Assembly: GCA_016713675.1 (NCBI GenBank)
Contig: JADJOS010000005.1
Span: forward strand, 186,001 to 250,000
Direction: 5' to 3'
Length of the DNA: 64,000 bases
DNA from: Acidobacteriota bacterium
GTDB taxonomy: Bacteria; Acidobacteriota; Blastocatellia; Pyrinomonadales; Pyrinomonadaceae
Part shown: in pieces, positions 16,023 through 24,060 of the stretch
How the letters are laid out: every line of letters begins with the position of its first letter
How positions within the stretch are numbered: the stretch's first letter is position 1
Position numbers and translations under genes: made by a program
The notes under the pieces: generated by a model
The model's input: the letters and a program-made list of their open reading frames with translations, nothing else
Databases searched by the model: none
Told to the model about the DNA's origin: nothing

Positions 16023-16623
16023 CGAGTTCATCGTAGTCCGCGATCGAGGACTCGATCACGCGGTAGCTTTCTTCGCGGCCGTATGAATAGGCAATCTCGC
16101 AGATATTCGGTTCGTCGGGCAGTGATTTATAGGTCAGGAAATAGTGTTCGAATCGTTCGAGAATGCCTTTTGGCAATTGGCTGATCTCGGTATATTGCTC
16201 GAAGACCTTGTCGCCCTTGAGCACGGCAATTATCTTGTCATCCGCTTCGCCGCCGTCGATCAGGCAAAAACCGCCGATCGGCGTCGCCTTAAGAATAATG
16301 TCGCCGCGTGGGATGTGGTGTTCGCTTAGCACCAAGATATCAAGCGGATCGTTATCACCGTCGCTTATGGCTTTCCCGCTTTTTGATCGTGCCATATCCG
16401 CGATACGCGTTCCGCAATACGTCCGAGGAATAAATCCGTAATTCGCTGGAACCACATTTGAATATTGCTGCGGCCGGTCGATCTTAAGGTAGCCGGTTTC
16501 CTTATCAACCTCATATTTTACCGTGTCACGCGGCACGATCTCGATGAAAACGGTGACTTCCGCCGGGGAGTTCCCGTTGATCGGAATGCCGTGCCACGGG
16601 TGCGCTTTGTTTGTTCGAAACAT
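16006..16623 (-). CDS. ppa: Inorganic pyrophosphatase
   Basis: 205 residues, family I soluble type. It hydrolyses pyrophosphate in the cytoplasm and pulls biosynthetic reactions forward. Motifs: IEIVPRDTVKYEVDKETGYL, NYGFIPRTYC, and the signature DGDNDPLDILVL with the metal-binding aspartates, then KGDKVFEQY and LPKGILERFEHYFLTYK. The N-terminal HPWHGIPIN is typical of the bacterial forms of about 200 residues. The gene is convergent with the small secreted-protein gene (17-bp overlap) and divergent from the crotonase gene at 16653. Confidence 0.95.
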   Translation of the reverse strand: MFRTNKAHPWHGIPINGNSPAEVTVFIEIVPRDTVKYEVDKETGYLKIDRPQQYSNVVPANYGFIPRTYCGTRIADMARSKSGKAISDGDNDPLDILVLSEHHIPRGDIILKATPIGGFCLIDGGEADDKIIAVLKGDKVFEQYTEISQLPKGILERFEHYFLTYKSLPDEPNICEIAYSYGREESYRVIESSIADYDELVRSEA

Positions 16624-16652
16624 AACCTCTATTATTTAGTTCGCGGCAACAA

Positions 16653-17234
16653 ATGTCTAACGAACTACTCATCGAACGAAGCGGCGAGACAATGATCGTC
16701 CGATTTACAAGGCCCGAGATCCGAAACCCGTTATCTCGCAAAGTCGTCGAACGGCTGCACGAGATCGTCGAAGACGTCGCAACAAGCGATATTCGCGGAC
16801 TGATCTTCACCGGCAGCGGCGATGCGTTTGCGAGTGGTGCTAACTTAAACGAGATCGCCGCACTTTCAGCCGACAAAGCGCCCGAATTCGCGCGTCTCGG
16901 CCAGTCTCTAATGCAAAAGATCGACGAATTACCGCAGCTTGTCATCGCCGCGATCAACGGCCACTGTTTCGGCGGAGCGTTAGATCTGGCATTGTCGTGC
17001 GACGTTCGCATCGCATCGCCGAATGCGAAATTCGCACATCCCGGAGCCGGTCTCGGTATCATCACGGGCTGGAGCGGAACGCAGCGTTTGCCGCGACTGA
17101 TCGGTCAGGGGAACGCACTCGAGATGTTCTTTACAGCGTCCCCGATCGATGCCGAACGTGCGTTACAGATCGGCCTTATTGGCTCGATTGCTGAAGATGT
17201 GGTCGGGGCCGCTTTATCAATCGATGTCGGATAG
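16653..17234 (+). CDS. Enoyl-CoA hydratase/isomerase family protein, short at the C-terminus
   Basis: 193 residues against about 255-260 for the family. Crotonase motifs are clear: RPEIRNPLSRKVVERLHEIV, GSGDAFASGANLNEIAAL with the oxyanion-hole stretch, AAINGHCFGGALDLALSCDVRIASPNAKFAHPGAGLGI. Family catalytic glutamates in the third block are not evident: the position reads HPGAGLG, where hydratases have PE.. . The C-terminal trimerisation helices (about 60 residues) are missing because of the stop at 17234. The next gene starts 14 bp later. It may still fold, act as a non-hydratase member, or be decaying. The neighbouring AtuA C-domain gene suggests acyl-CoA catabolism. Confidence 0.86.
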   Translation: MSNELLIERSGETMIVRFTRPEIRNPLSRKVVERLHEIVEDVATSDIRGLIFTGSGDAFASGANLNEIAALSADKAPEFARLGQSLMQKIDELPQLVIAAINGHCFGGALDLALSCDVRIASPNAKFAHPGAGLGIITGWSGTQRLPRLIGQGNALEMFFTASPIDAERALQIGLIGSIAEDVVGAALSIDVG

Positions 17235-17248
17235 CCGATAATGTCTTT

Positions 17249-17599
17249 ATGAAAATACAACTTGTAAAACTCGCCCATGCCCGCTCCGGCGATAAAGGCG
17301 ATACCGCAAACGTCGGCGTGATCGCTCTCAAGGACCAGATCTATCCGATTCTCGTCCGCGAAGTGACCGCGGAAAATGTCAAACACCACTTCGGCTCTAT
17401 GGTCCAAGGCAATGTCGAACGATTTGAGCTACCAAATCTCGGAGCCCTTAATTTCCTTCTGCACGGCAGCCTTGGCGGCGGCGGCACGCTCAGCCTGATG
17501 ACCGATGCACAAGGAAAGACATTCTCGACCGCGTTACTTCGGATGTTTGTTGACATAAGCGACGCAGAAGCAAAGGATCTAGGCCTGTCAGTGGGCTAG
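17249..17599 (+). CDS. AtuA-like C-terminal (ferredoxin-fold) domain protein
   Basis: 116 residues. The sequence LVKLAHARSGDKGDTANVGV, then GNVERFELPNLGALNFLLHG and SLGGGGTLSLMTDAQGKTFS matches the C-terminal domain of AtuA/DUF1446 proteins, which in many bacteria is fused to the DUF1446 domain. Here it is encoded alone, 3.2 kb from a DUF1446 N-domain gene on the other strand (20773-22224). AtuA proteins are required for growth on acyclic terpenes in Pseudomonas, and the wider family accompanies acyl-CoA carboxylases. Precise activity unknown. Likely co-transcribed with the short crotonase. Confidence 0.85.
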   Translation: MKIQLVKLAHARSGDKGDTANVGVIALKDQIYPILVREVTAENVKHHFGSMVQGNVERFELPNLGALNFLLHGSLGGGGTLSLMTDAQGKTFSTALLRMFVDISDAEAKDLGLSVG

Positions 17600-17623
17600 A
17601 ATACGCATACAATTGGAGACATA

Positions 17624-19857
17624 ATGAACGCACGACTGATCTGCTATCTTTTTCTTTTTCACTTGTAACAACTACTCTTGCCCAGTCGTCGCCTTCGCCT
17701 TCGACGTTAGGTTTTACTGGGCGATCGTCGGGTGAACAGCGGGAAAACGAGGCGAAGTTTGACTCGTTCTTAAGTGCTGAGAACCAGCGTGCTTGGATGA
17801 AACGCCTTTCCGCACGTCCGCATTATCTTGGCTCGCCTTACAATAAGGAAAATGCCGAGTTCATGGCATCGCTGTATAGATCGTGGGGCTATGAGACGCA
17901 GATCGAAGAGTTTCACGTGCTGTTTCCGACGCCGAAAACGCGTCAGGTCGAGATGACCGCACCTGAGAAATTCACGATGAAGCTCAACGAACCCGCCGTC
18001 GCTGGCGATGCCTCATCGGAGCAGCAGAGCGAACAGTTACCGACCTATAACGCATACTCGATCGACGGCGACGTAACGGCGCCCGTCGTTTATGTAAATT
18101 ACGGAACGCCTGCCGATTACGAAGAACTCGAACGCCGCGGCGTCAGTGTCAAAGGAAAGATCGTGCTTTCTCGTTACGGTGGAGCATGGCGTGGCATCAA
18201 GCCGAAGGTCGCCGCTGAGCACGGCGCCGTCGGCTGTATTATCTATTCCGATCCTCGCAACGACGGCTATTACCAAGGCGACGTTTACCCGAAAGGCGCT
18301 TGGCGAAATGAGAATGGCGTCCAACGCGGTTCGGTGATGGACATGCCGCTTTATCCCGGCGATCCGCTGACTAAAGGCATCGGCTCCACAAAAGACGCAA
18401 AGCGAATCGACATCAAGAACGCCGAAACGCTGACCAAGATCCCTGTCTTGCCTGTTTCCTACGCTGACGCTCTGCCAATTCTCAAGAATCTCGACGGCGC
18501 TGTTGTGCCTGACGCGTGGCGCGGAGCTTTGCCTGTTACATATCATTTCGGCGGTTCGACGCCGACCGTGCGGATGAAGCTCGAATTCAACTGGGACACG
18601 AAGCCGATCTACAATGTCATCGCCAAGATGAAGGGAACTGAGCTTCCCGATCAGTGGATCATTCGGGGCAATCATCACGACGCTTGGGTGAACGGTGCCG
18701 ACGATCCGACCAGCGGCCAAGTCGCGATGCTCGAAGAGGCACGCGGCATTGCCGAGCTCGCAAAGACAGGTTGGAAACCTAAACGCACGATCGTTTTCTG
18801 CTCATGGGATGCTGAGGAAGAAGGATTGCTTGGCTCGACCGAATGGGTCGAGACGCACGCGGCAGAGCTTAAACAAAAGGCCGCCGTTTATATCAACACC
18901 GATTCCAACGGACGCGGATTCCTCGGCATGGGAGGTTCGCACACGCTGGAAAAATTTATCAACGAAGTCGCCCGCGATATCTCCGATCCGCAAACTAAGA
19001 TGTCGGTTTGGGAGCGTGCGAGAGCGAATCAAGTCATAAACGGTTCACCCGCCGCGCGCACCGAAGCGATGTCTCGCGGCGATCTGCGGATCGGAGCATT
19101 GGGCTCAGGCTCCGACTTTACACCGTTCCTGCAGCATCTTGGGATAGCATCGCTTAATCTCGGCTTCGGCGGCGAGGACGGTGGTGGTTCATATCATTCG
19201 ATCTACGATTCGTTTGAGCACTACACTCGGTTCGGCGATCCGGGTTTTCAATACGGCATCGCTCTGTCGAAAGTCTGCGGCCACGCCGTGATCAGGCTGG
19301 CGAGTACCGAGACGCTGCCGTTTGAGTTCACGAACTTTGCGGACACCATCGGCGTCTACGTCGGCGAAGTCACACGCCTGACCGACACCATGCGCGAAGA
19401 CACCAAGGTCCTCAACCAACAGATCGCGAGCGGGATGCTCAAGGCGGTGCAGGACCCGACCGAAACTTTCGTCGTCCCGAAACAGAAGGACGCCGTCCCG
19501 TTCGTCAATTTCGCTCCGCTGCAGAATGCTCTCGCTAAATTGCAGGACAGCGCGAAGAACTATCAGAAAGCCGCTGGCAAAACGCTCTCGCCCGCTGCTC
19601 AAAAAGACCTCGACCGCATCCTGCTCAATACCGAACGCACTCTGACAAATCCAAACGGCCTGCCGCGACGCGATTGGTTCACTCACCAGATCTACGCTCC
19701 GGGATTTTACACTGGCTATGGCGTCAAGACTCTGCCGGGCGTCCGCGAGGCAATCGAACAGCGTGACTGGAAAGAAGCAGGCGAGCAAATTCTCATCGTC
19801 TCGAAAACACTGGAGAACTTCGCCGCAGAGATCGATAAAGCCGCAAAGCTTTTTTAA
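17624..19857 (+). CDS. Secreted M28 peptidase, glutamate carboxypeptidase II-like, frameshifted in the signal peptide
   Basis: The body (open from 17641, ATG at 17797) is 686 residues with a PA domain (VKGKIVLSRYGGAWRGIKPK), an M28 catalytic domain and a transferrin-receptor-like dimerisation domain. Zinc-site motifs, numbered from 17797: GNHHDAWVNGADDPTSG (His294 region, Asp303), WDAEEEGLLGS (Glu340-341), and YHSIYDSFEHY. Relatives are glutamate carboxypeptidase II and NAALADases. A ribosome-binding site (TTGGAGA) precedes ATG 17624, which reads MNARLICYLFLFHL then stop, while the next frame reads LLSFSFSLVTTTLAQ straight into the protein. Adding one T in the CTTTTTCTTTTTC tract restores a complete signal peptide. 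Translation from 17797 alone would give an unexported protein. Confidence 0.85.
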
Positions 19858-19862
19858 GATTT

Positions 19863-19941
19863 GGAACCGCGAAAGTCCACTAAAGCCCACGAAAAATAGA
19901 TCGTGCCTTATTTAGTGTTATTTCGTGTAATTTAGTGGTTA
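19863..19941. repeat. Imperfect inverted repeat, CGCGAAA type
   Basis: AACC...CCACTAAA on the left mirrors TTTAGTGGTT on the right, with CACGAAA/TTTCGTG inside. It lies in the 90-bp gap between the M28 peptidase and the crotonase gene. The related sequence TTTTCGTGTCATTTCGTG occurs at about 20739-20757. Confidence 0.55.
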
Positions 19942-19947
19942 CTTCTT

Positions 19948-20706
19948 ATGCCTGATGTATTAGTTACAACCGAAGGTGCGATACGCACGCTCACGCTCGA
20001 TCGGCCTGATAAACGCAATGCGTTGAATGATGCGTTGATTGCGGCGTTGAAGGATGCTTTGCGTGAGGCCGATGCGGACGAATCGCTGTGGGCGATCGTG
20101 ATTCGAGGGGCGGGGAAGGATTTTTGTTCTGGGGCGGATCTTAGTGCTTTGCAGAAGATCGCGACGGCTTCGTATGAAGAGAATATTGAGGACGCTCGCG
20201 GCTTAGCTGAGTTGTTTGCGTTGATCAGGAGCGTTCGGGTGCCGGTCATTGCGGCGGTGCATGGAAGGGCTTTGGCGGGCGGGTGCGGGCTTGCTTTGGG
20301 GTGTGATCTGGTTGTTGCGGGTGAATCCGCTAGGTTTGGTTTTCCGGAAGTGAAGATCGGGTTTGTTCCGGCGATGGTGGCGGCGATATTGCGGCGGAAT
20401 CTTGGGGAAAAGAAGAGCTTCGAGCTGCTCACCCAAGGCTTCGAGTTCACCGCCGCCGAAGCGTTGCAGCTCGGCCTCATCAACCGCGTCGTCCCCGACG
20501 ACGAACTCGCCGCCGCCGTGATCGACTTCGCCGACGTTTACACAAAAGTCAGCGGCTCCGCCGTCGCGATGACCAAACGCCTCCTCTACGACATCGACGC
20601 CGACACCTACCAAACCGCCATCGAAAAAGGCGTCACCGTCAACGCCACCGCCCGCATGACCGACGACTGTCAGAAGGGAATTGCCAAGTTTCTTAAGAAA
20701 GATTAA
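19948..20706 (+). CDS. Enoyl-CoA hydratase/isomerase family protein (methylglutaconyl-CoA hydratase-like)
   Basis: 252 residues, full length. Crotonase features: LDRPDKRNALNDALIAALKD, RGAGKDFCSGADLSAL with the oxyanion-hole residues, AAVHGRALAGGCGLALGCDLVVA, and FGFPEVKIGFVPAMVAAILRR with the catalytic-loop glutamate (PEVKIG). The C-terminal helices are present, unlike in the crotonase at 16653. In the setting of an acyl-CoA carboxyltransferase, AtuA pieces and a B12-binding protein, a role in leucine or isoprenoid-type acyl-CoA breakdown is plausible, but the substrate is not determined. Converges with the AtuA N-domain gene. Confidence 0.9.
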   Translation: MPDVLVTTEGAIRTLTLDRPDKRNALNDALIAALKDALREADADESLWAIVIRGAGKDFCSGADLSALQKIATASYEENIEDARGLAELFALIRSVRVPVIAAVHGRALAGGCGLALGCDLVVAGESARFGFPEVKIGFVPAMVAAILRRNLGEKKSFELLTQGFEFTAAEALQLGLINRVVPDDELAAAVIDFADVYTKVSGSAVAMTKRLLYDIDADTYQTAIEKGVTVNATARMTDDCQKGIAKFLKKD

Positions 20707-20772
20707 CGACGAAACAGTACCAATGTGAACGCAGGTTTTCGTGTCATTTCGTGCAGTTTCATGGTTACGTTC

Positions 20773-22224
20773 TTACGCTGCGATGATCTCAACCTTTGGC
20801 GTGATCAGCGACTTCGGGATCAGGGCCGGGAAGTAGGCCATGATCTCTTCGACTTTGGGGCGGCCGCCGGCGAAGCCTGTGACGGAGGGCGGGCCGGTGA
20901 GGATTAGTGGGGCGATCTCTTTTGTGAAGCGTTCGACGTCGGCTTTGTTTTGGCTGCGGACGCCGATGCGGAGTTGGACTTCGGGGATGTCGCGGTCTCG
21001 TGCGGGAGAGAGAACCACCCCGTCAGCCGAAGCGGCTGCCACCCCTCCTTCGTAAGGAGGGGAGCCTGACTCGCGGCCTGCGGTCGCAAGAGCGAGGTGG
21101 CCGTGGGTGGCGTTGACGCCGACGTATTCGGTTAGGATGACTTCGAATTCGAGGCCTAGGTTTTTTAGGCGTTCGCGGAGGATCTTGTCGGCGGCTTGGG
21201 CTTTTTCTAGAGCATCTGGCCATGAATAGACTAATGTGCCGACGGATTTGTAGCCGCCGGTGTAGGCGATGGAGACTTTGTAGAAATCGGTCTTTGGGTG
21301 GCCGGTGATGCCGTGGACGCGGACGCGGTTGTCGCCGGCGGGTTCGAGATTGATCGACGCGAAATCGGCGACTACGTCGGGCGTGATGTACTCGTGCGGG
21401 TCGCCCATTTCGTAGAGGAGCTGCTCTTTGACAGACTGAATGTTGACGCGGCCGCCGGTGCCTTCGTGTTTGGTGACGATGAAGGTGCCGTCGGGTGAAG
21501 CTTCGACGATCGGGAAGCCGATGTTCGCCATGTCGGGGATGTTTTGCCAATCGTACTGGCAGTTGCCGCCGCTCGATTGGGCACCGCATTCGATGATGTG
21601 GCCCGCGATCGTGCCGGCCGAGACCTTGTCCCAGTCGTCAAAGCTCCAGCCGAATTCGTGCATCAGCGGTGCGAGCGTCAGGCCCGTATCGGTCAAGCGG
21701 CCGCCGACGATGACGTTCGCGCCTTTGCCTAGAGCCTCTACCAACGCTTCGGCACCGAGATAGACGTTGGCGGACTGGACTTTGTCGCGGATCGCGGACA
21801 AAGGCGTACCGTCGTCCATGCTGTTGATCGCGACGCCGTCGGCGATAAACTGATCGAGCCGATCGAGAACGTCATCTCCGGTGACGACGCCGATCTTTAC
21901 TTTGCCTTGCAGGCCGAGCTCGCGCGCGACGTTGGCGATGGCGTTCGCACAGCCTTCAACGTTGACGCCGCCGGCGTTTGAGAGGACCTTGATATCTTTT
22001 TCGACGCAATCGGGCAAGATCTCGCGCATTAGTTCGACGAAATCGCGGGCGTAACCGGCCTCGGGATTGCGTGAACGCTGCTTTTGCAGGATCGACATCG
22101 TTACCTCGGCCAGATAATCGAGCATCAAGTAATCGATCGGCCCTTTGCGAACCTGATCGACCGGCGCCGTCAATAGATCGCCCCAAAACCCTTGCCCACC
22201 TGCAACTCGTACGGTTTGTTTCAT
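20773..22224 (-). CDS. AtuA/DUF1446 N-domain protein with in-frame element insertion
   Basis: 483 residues. The DUF1446 domain shows AGGQGFWGDLLTAPVDQVRK, DYLAEVTMSILQKQRSRNPE, LSNAGGVNVEGC, GANVIVGGRLTDTGLTLAPL and ECGAQSSGGNCQYDWQ. This domain is the N-terminal part of AtuA-type proteins, associated with acyl-CoA carboxylases in terpene and branched acyl-CoA catabolism. The C-terminal ferredoxin-fold domain is absent here and is encoded separately at 17249. Residues 388-406 (SPPYEGGVAAASADGVVLS) come from a palindromic element and are almost identical to the insert in the carboxyltransferase at 12191. The insertion sits in a loop before IPEVQLRIGVRSQNK. It is transcribed convergently with the crotonase gene. 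Confidence 0.9.
   Translation of the reverse strand: MKQTVRVAGGQGFWGDLLTAPVDQVRKGPIDYLMLDYLAEVTMSILQKQRSRNPEAGYARDFVELMREILPDCVEKDIKVLSNAGGVNVEGCANAIANVARELGLQGKVKIGVVTGDDVLDRLDQFIADGVAINSMDDGTPLSAIRDKVQSANVYLGAEALVEALGKGANVIVGGRLTDTGLTLAPLMHEFGWSFDDWDKVSAGTIAGHIIECGAQSSGGNCQYDWQNIPDMANIGFPIVEASPDGTFIVTKHEGTGGRVNIQSVKEQLLYEMGDPHEYITPDVVADFASINLEPAGDNRVRVHGITGHPKTDFYKVSIAYTGGYKSVGTLVYSWPDALEKAQAADKILRERLKNLGLEFEVILTEYVGVNATHGHLALATAGRESGSPPYEGGVAAASADGVVLSPARDRDIPEVQLRIGVRSQNKADVERFTKEIAPLILTGPPSVTGFAGGRPKVEEIMAYFPALIPKSLITPKVEIIAA
21008..21064 (-). repeat. Double-hairpin palindromic element, copy C, in frame inside the AtuA gene
   Basis: On the minus strand it begins CTCCCCTCCTTACGAAGGAG, continues through CAGCCGCTTCGGCTG and ends GGTTCTCTC. 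It differs from copy B at few positions and is also 57 bp, a multiple of three. It encodes SPPYEGGVAAASADGVVLS. Confidence 0.9.
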
Positions 22225-22303
22225 GTCTATAATTATTGTTCCGCGAGGGAGCTAGTAAGAGGAACTGTTTCCAAAGCCGCAGGAAGACAGACCGCAAAAT
22301 AAG

Positions 22304-22327
22304 AAGGCTGCCATTGCTGACAGCCTT
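22304..22327 (-). terminator. Probable terminator of the basic repeat-protein gene
   Basis: On the minus strand AAGGCTG, a ten-base loop, CAGCCTT, then CTTATTTT, just after the stop of the gene at 22334-22639. Confidence 0.6.
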
Positions 22328-22333
22328 GTTTAT

Positions 22334-22639
22334 TTAGTTAATTCGTTTCGGTTTGCCTACAATGAAGTTGCGTGTCTTAACGTACGTCCATTTACCGCCG
22401 CGTTTTACTTTGTGATACGTCCATTTGCCGCCTTTCTTGCCTTTGCGATATACCCATTTACCGCCGACCTTTGTGCGATGGTAAACGGTCTGCGTACCGC
22501 GTTTGGTTTTGTGAGCGCCTTTTTTGACCATGCTCACAACGTCTTGCGTCGGAGCCGCTGTGGTCGGGCTTGCCGATACTACTGTTGCTGCCGAGATCGC
22601 AAATACAGCGACCATAGCTAATGCAATTATTCTTTTCAT
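22334..22639 (-). CDS. Small secreted basic protein with KGGKWxYxK repeats
   Basis: 101 residues. A signal peptide (IIALAMVAVFAISAATVVSA) is followed by a lysine- and tyrosine-rich mature protein. A nine- to eleven-residue motif is repeated: VGGKWVYRKGK, KGGKWTYHKVK, RGGKWTYVKTR. The predicted charge is strongly positive. Such K-W-Y repeats could bind polysaccharide, lipopolysaccharide or nucleic acid outside the cytoplasm; this is inference. I do not recognise a named family. It has its own terminator, so it is probably monocistronic. Confidence 0.75.
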   Translation of the reverse strand: MKRIIALAMVAVFAISAATVVSASPTTAAPTQDVVSMVKKGAHKTKRGTQTVYHRTKVGGKWVYRKGKKGGKWTYHKVKRGGKWTYVKTRNFIVGKPKRIN

Positions 22640-22669
22640 TATTTTCTCCCCTTGTGTCCAGTCTTCAAA

Positions 22670-23071
22670 CTATACGCTGCGAACATTCGCATTTATAAAT
22701 GTAACGATATCTTCGGTCGATGTGCCGGGCAGAAAGACCTCAGACACGCCGATCGACTTGAGCTTCGCGATGTCTTCTTGCGGAACAATGCCGCCAACGA
22801 GAATGAGCGTGTCGTCCATTCCGTTTTCATGCAGCAGGTTAACTATACGCGGACAAAGCGTGTTGTGAGCTCCGCTCAAGATCGAGATGCCGACAGCATC
22901 AACGTCCTCTTGTAGTGCGGCGGACGCGATCATCTCCGGTGTTTGCCGTAAACCTGTGTAGATCACTTCCATCCCGGCATCGCGAAGTGCACGTGCGATC
23001 ACCTTCGCACCACGGTCGTGGCCGTCAAGGCCGGGCTTTGCCACCAAAACTCTGATCTTTCGTTCGCTCAT
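22670..23071 (-). CDS. Cobalamin-binding domain protein, methylmalonyl-CoA mutase C-terminal type
   Basis: 133 residues forming one B12-binding Rossmann domain. The sequence RVLVAKPGLDGHDRGAKVIA contains the DxHxxG motif whose histidine coordinates cobalt, followed by LSGAHN (SxL) and LILVGGIVPQED (GG). Length and sequence match the stand-alone C-terminal subunit of methylmalonyl-CoA mutase and its homologues, which isomerise methylmalonyl-CoA to succinyl-CoA. The large catalytic subunit is not in the window. Together with the carboxyltransferase and crotonases it fits a branched-chain acyl-CoA pathway. Confidence 0.93.
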   Translation of the reverse strand: MSERKIRVLVAKPGLDGHDRGAKVIARALRDAGMEVIYTGLRQTPEMIASAALQEDVDAVGISILSGAHNTLCPRIVNLLHENGMDDTLILVGGIVPQEDIAKLKSIGVSEVFLPGTSTEDIVTFINANVRSV

Positions 23072-23160
23072 TAATATGATTATACGTGTGCGAGGGCAAA
23101 CTCGGAAATTTGCCTTTTAATACTCCATGTTAGGCGATGCAAATACGCACCGCAGTTTAC

Positions 23161-23934
23161 TTACAATGCCTTTTCGCTCACGCATTTTGCCCACATCTCA
23201 AACAAGCCGTGCGTGTGTATCCAACGCGGATTGTAGCTCTTGATCGGCTTGATGATGCCGTATCGCGGCGTTTCGGTCTCCTCGATAAAGCTGCCGAACA
23301 TACGATCCCATATTATCAGTACGCCTGCGTAGTTCTTATCGAGATACATTTCGTTCACGCCGTGATGCACTCTGTGGTGCGAAGGCGTATTAAATATGTA
23401 CTCGAACCACGCGGGGAACTTATAAATTACCTTTGTATGTATCCAAAACTGATAGATCAGGTTGAATCCATGCATCGTCGCAAACATCCATGGGGCAAAT
23501 CCAATGAGCATCAGCGGTGCGTAGAATATCCAATGCAGGATGCCTGAAAACCAACTCTGCCGAACTGCAACGCTGAGATTATATTCTTCGCTCGAATGAT
23601 GCACGACGTGGAAATTCCAGAACAAACGCGATTCGTGGCTGACGCGGTGAAACACGTAATACAGAAAATCGTCCGCAAAGAACAACAACGCCCACGTGTA
23701 CCATGCCTCAGCAGGGAATTTGAACGGTGCGATCTCGTAGAAATACAAGTACAGCAGCCCAGTCCCAAGCCCGAACAATGCGCCGAACACCACGCTCATG
23801 AATCCCATGAAAATGTTGCCCCAGGTATCTTTCCTATCCTTGTATTCCCCGTCATTTTTGCGAAGGTGCCACCATGCCTCCGCCGCGATCATCAGGGCGA
23901 AGAATGGAATGGCAATAACGGTCGGTCGCAGCAT
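23161..23934 (-). CDS. Sterol desaturase/fatty acid hydroxylase superfamily membrane protein
   Basis: 257 residues with several membrane helices (MLRPTVIAIPFFALMIAAEA, MGFMSVVFGALFGLGTGLLY, WYTWALLFFADDFLYYVFH). Histidine boxes for a di-iron site: HRVSH, FWNFHVVHHSSEEYN and HHRVHHGVNEMYLDKNYAG, with an additional H in the ATMHGFN segment. Family members are oxygen-dependent hydroxylases or desaturases of sterols, lipids or alkylglycerols in the membrane. The substrate cannot be predicted. The gene stands alone, flanked upstream by a nested palindrome. Confidence 0.9.
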   Translation of the reverse strand: MLRPTVIAIPFFALMIAAEAWWHLRKNDGEYKDRKDTWGNIFMGFMSVVFGALFGLGTGLLYLYFYEIAPFKFPAEAWYTWALLFFADDFLYYVFHRVSHESRLFWNFHVVHHSSEEYNLSVAVRQSWFSGILHWIFYAPLMLIGFAPWMFATMHGFNLIYQFWIHTKVIYKFPAWFEYIFNTPSHHRVHHGVNEMYLDKNYAGVLIIWDRMFGSFIEETETPRYGIIKPIKSYNPRWIHTHGLFEMWAKCVSEKAL

Positions 23935-23961
23935 AACTAAAGGATAAAGGCGAAAGTATCA

Positions 23962-24040
23962 TGGCACAAGCCCGCACGAAGTAAGGGCGTATCTTCCAAC
24001 GTTGAGTGAAACGCCCTTACGATCGTACGGGCTTGTGCCA
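23962..24040. repeat. Long inverted repeat (REP/BIME-like) with TGGCACAAGCCCG arms
   Basis: TGGCACAAGCCCGCACGA...TAAGGGCGT (23962-23990) is mirrored by ACGCCCTTA...CGTACGGGCTTGTGCCA (24011-24040), about a 30-bp imperfect stem with a 20-base loop. It sits between the divergent hydroxylase and haem-binding genes. Confidence 0.85.
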
Positions 24041-24060
24041 AAGAACTTGCCGGACTTACA

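Noticed and set aside
21023..21589. Arg/Pro-rich 188-aa frame on the minus strand
   Set aside because: Out-of-frame shadow of the AtuA gene; composition is that of a high-GC frame shift, not a protein.
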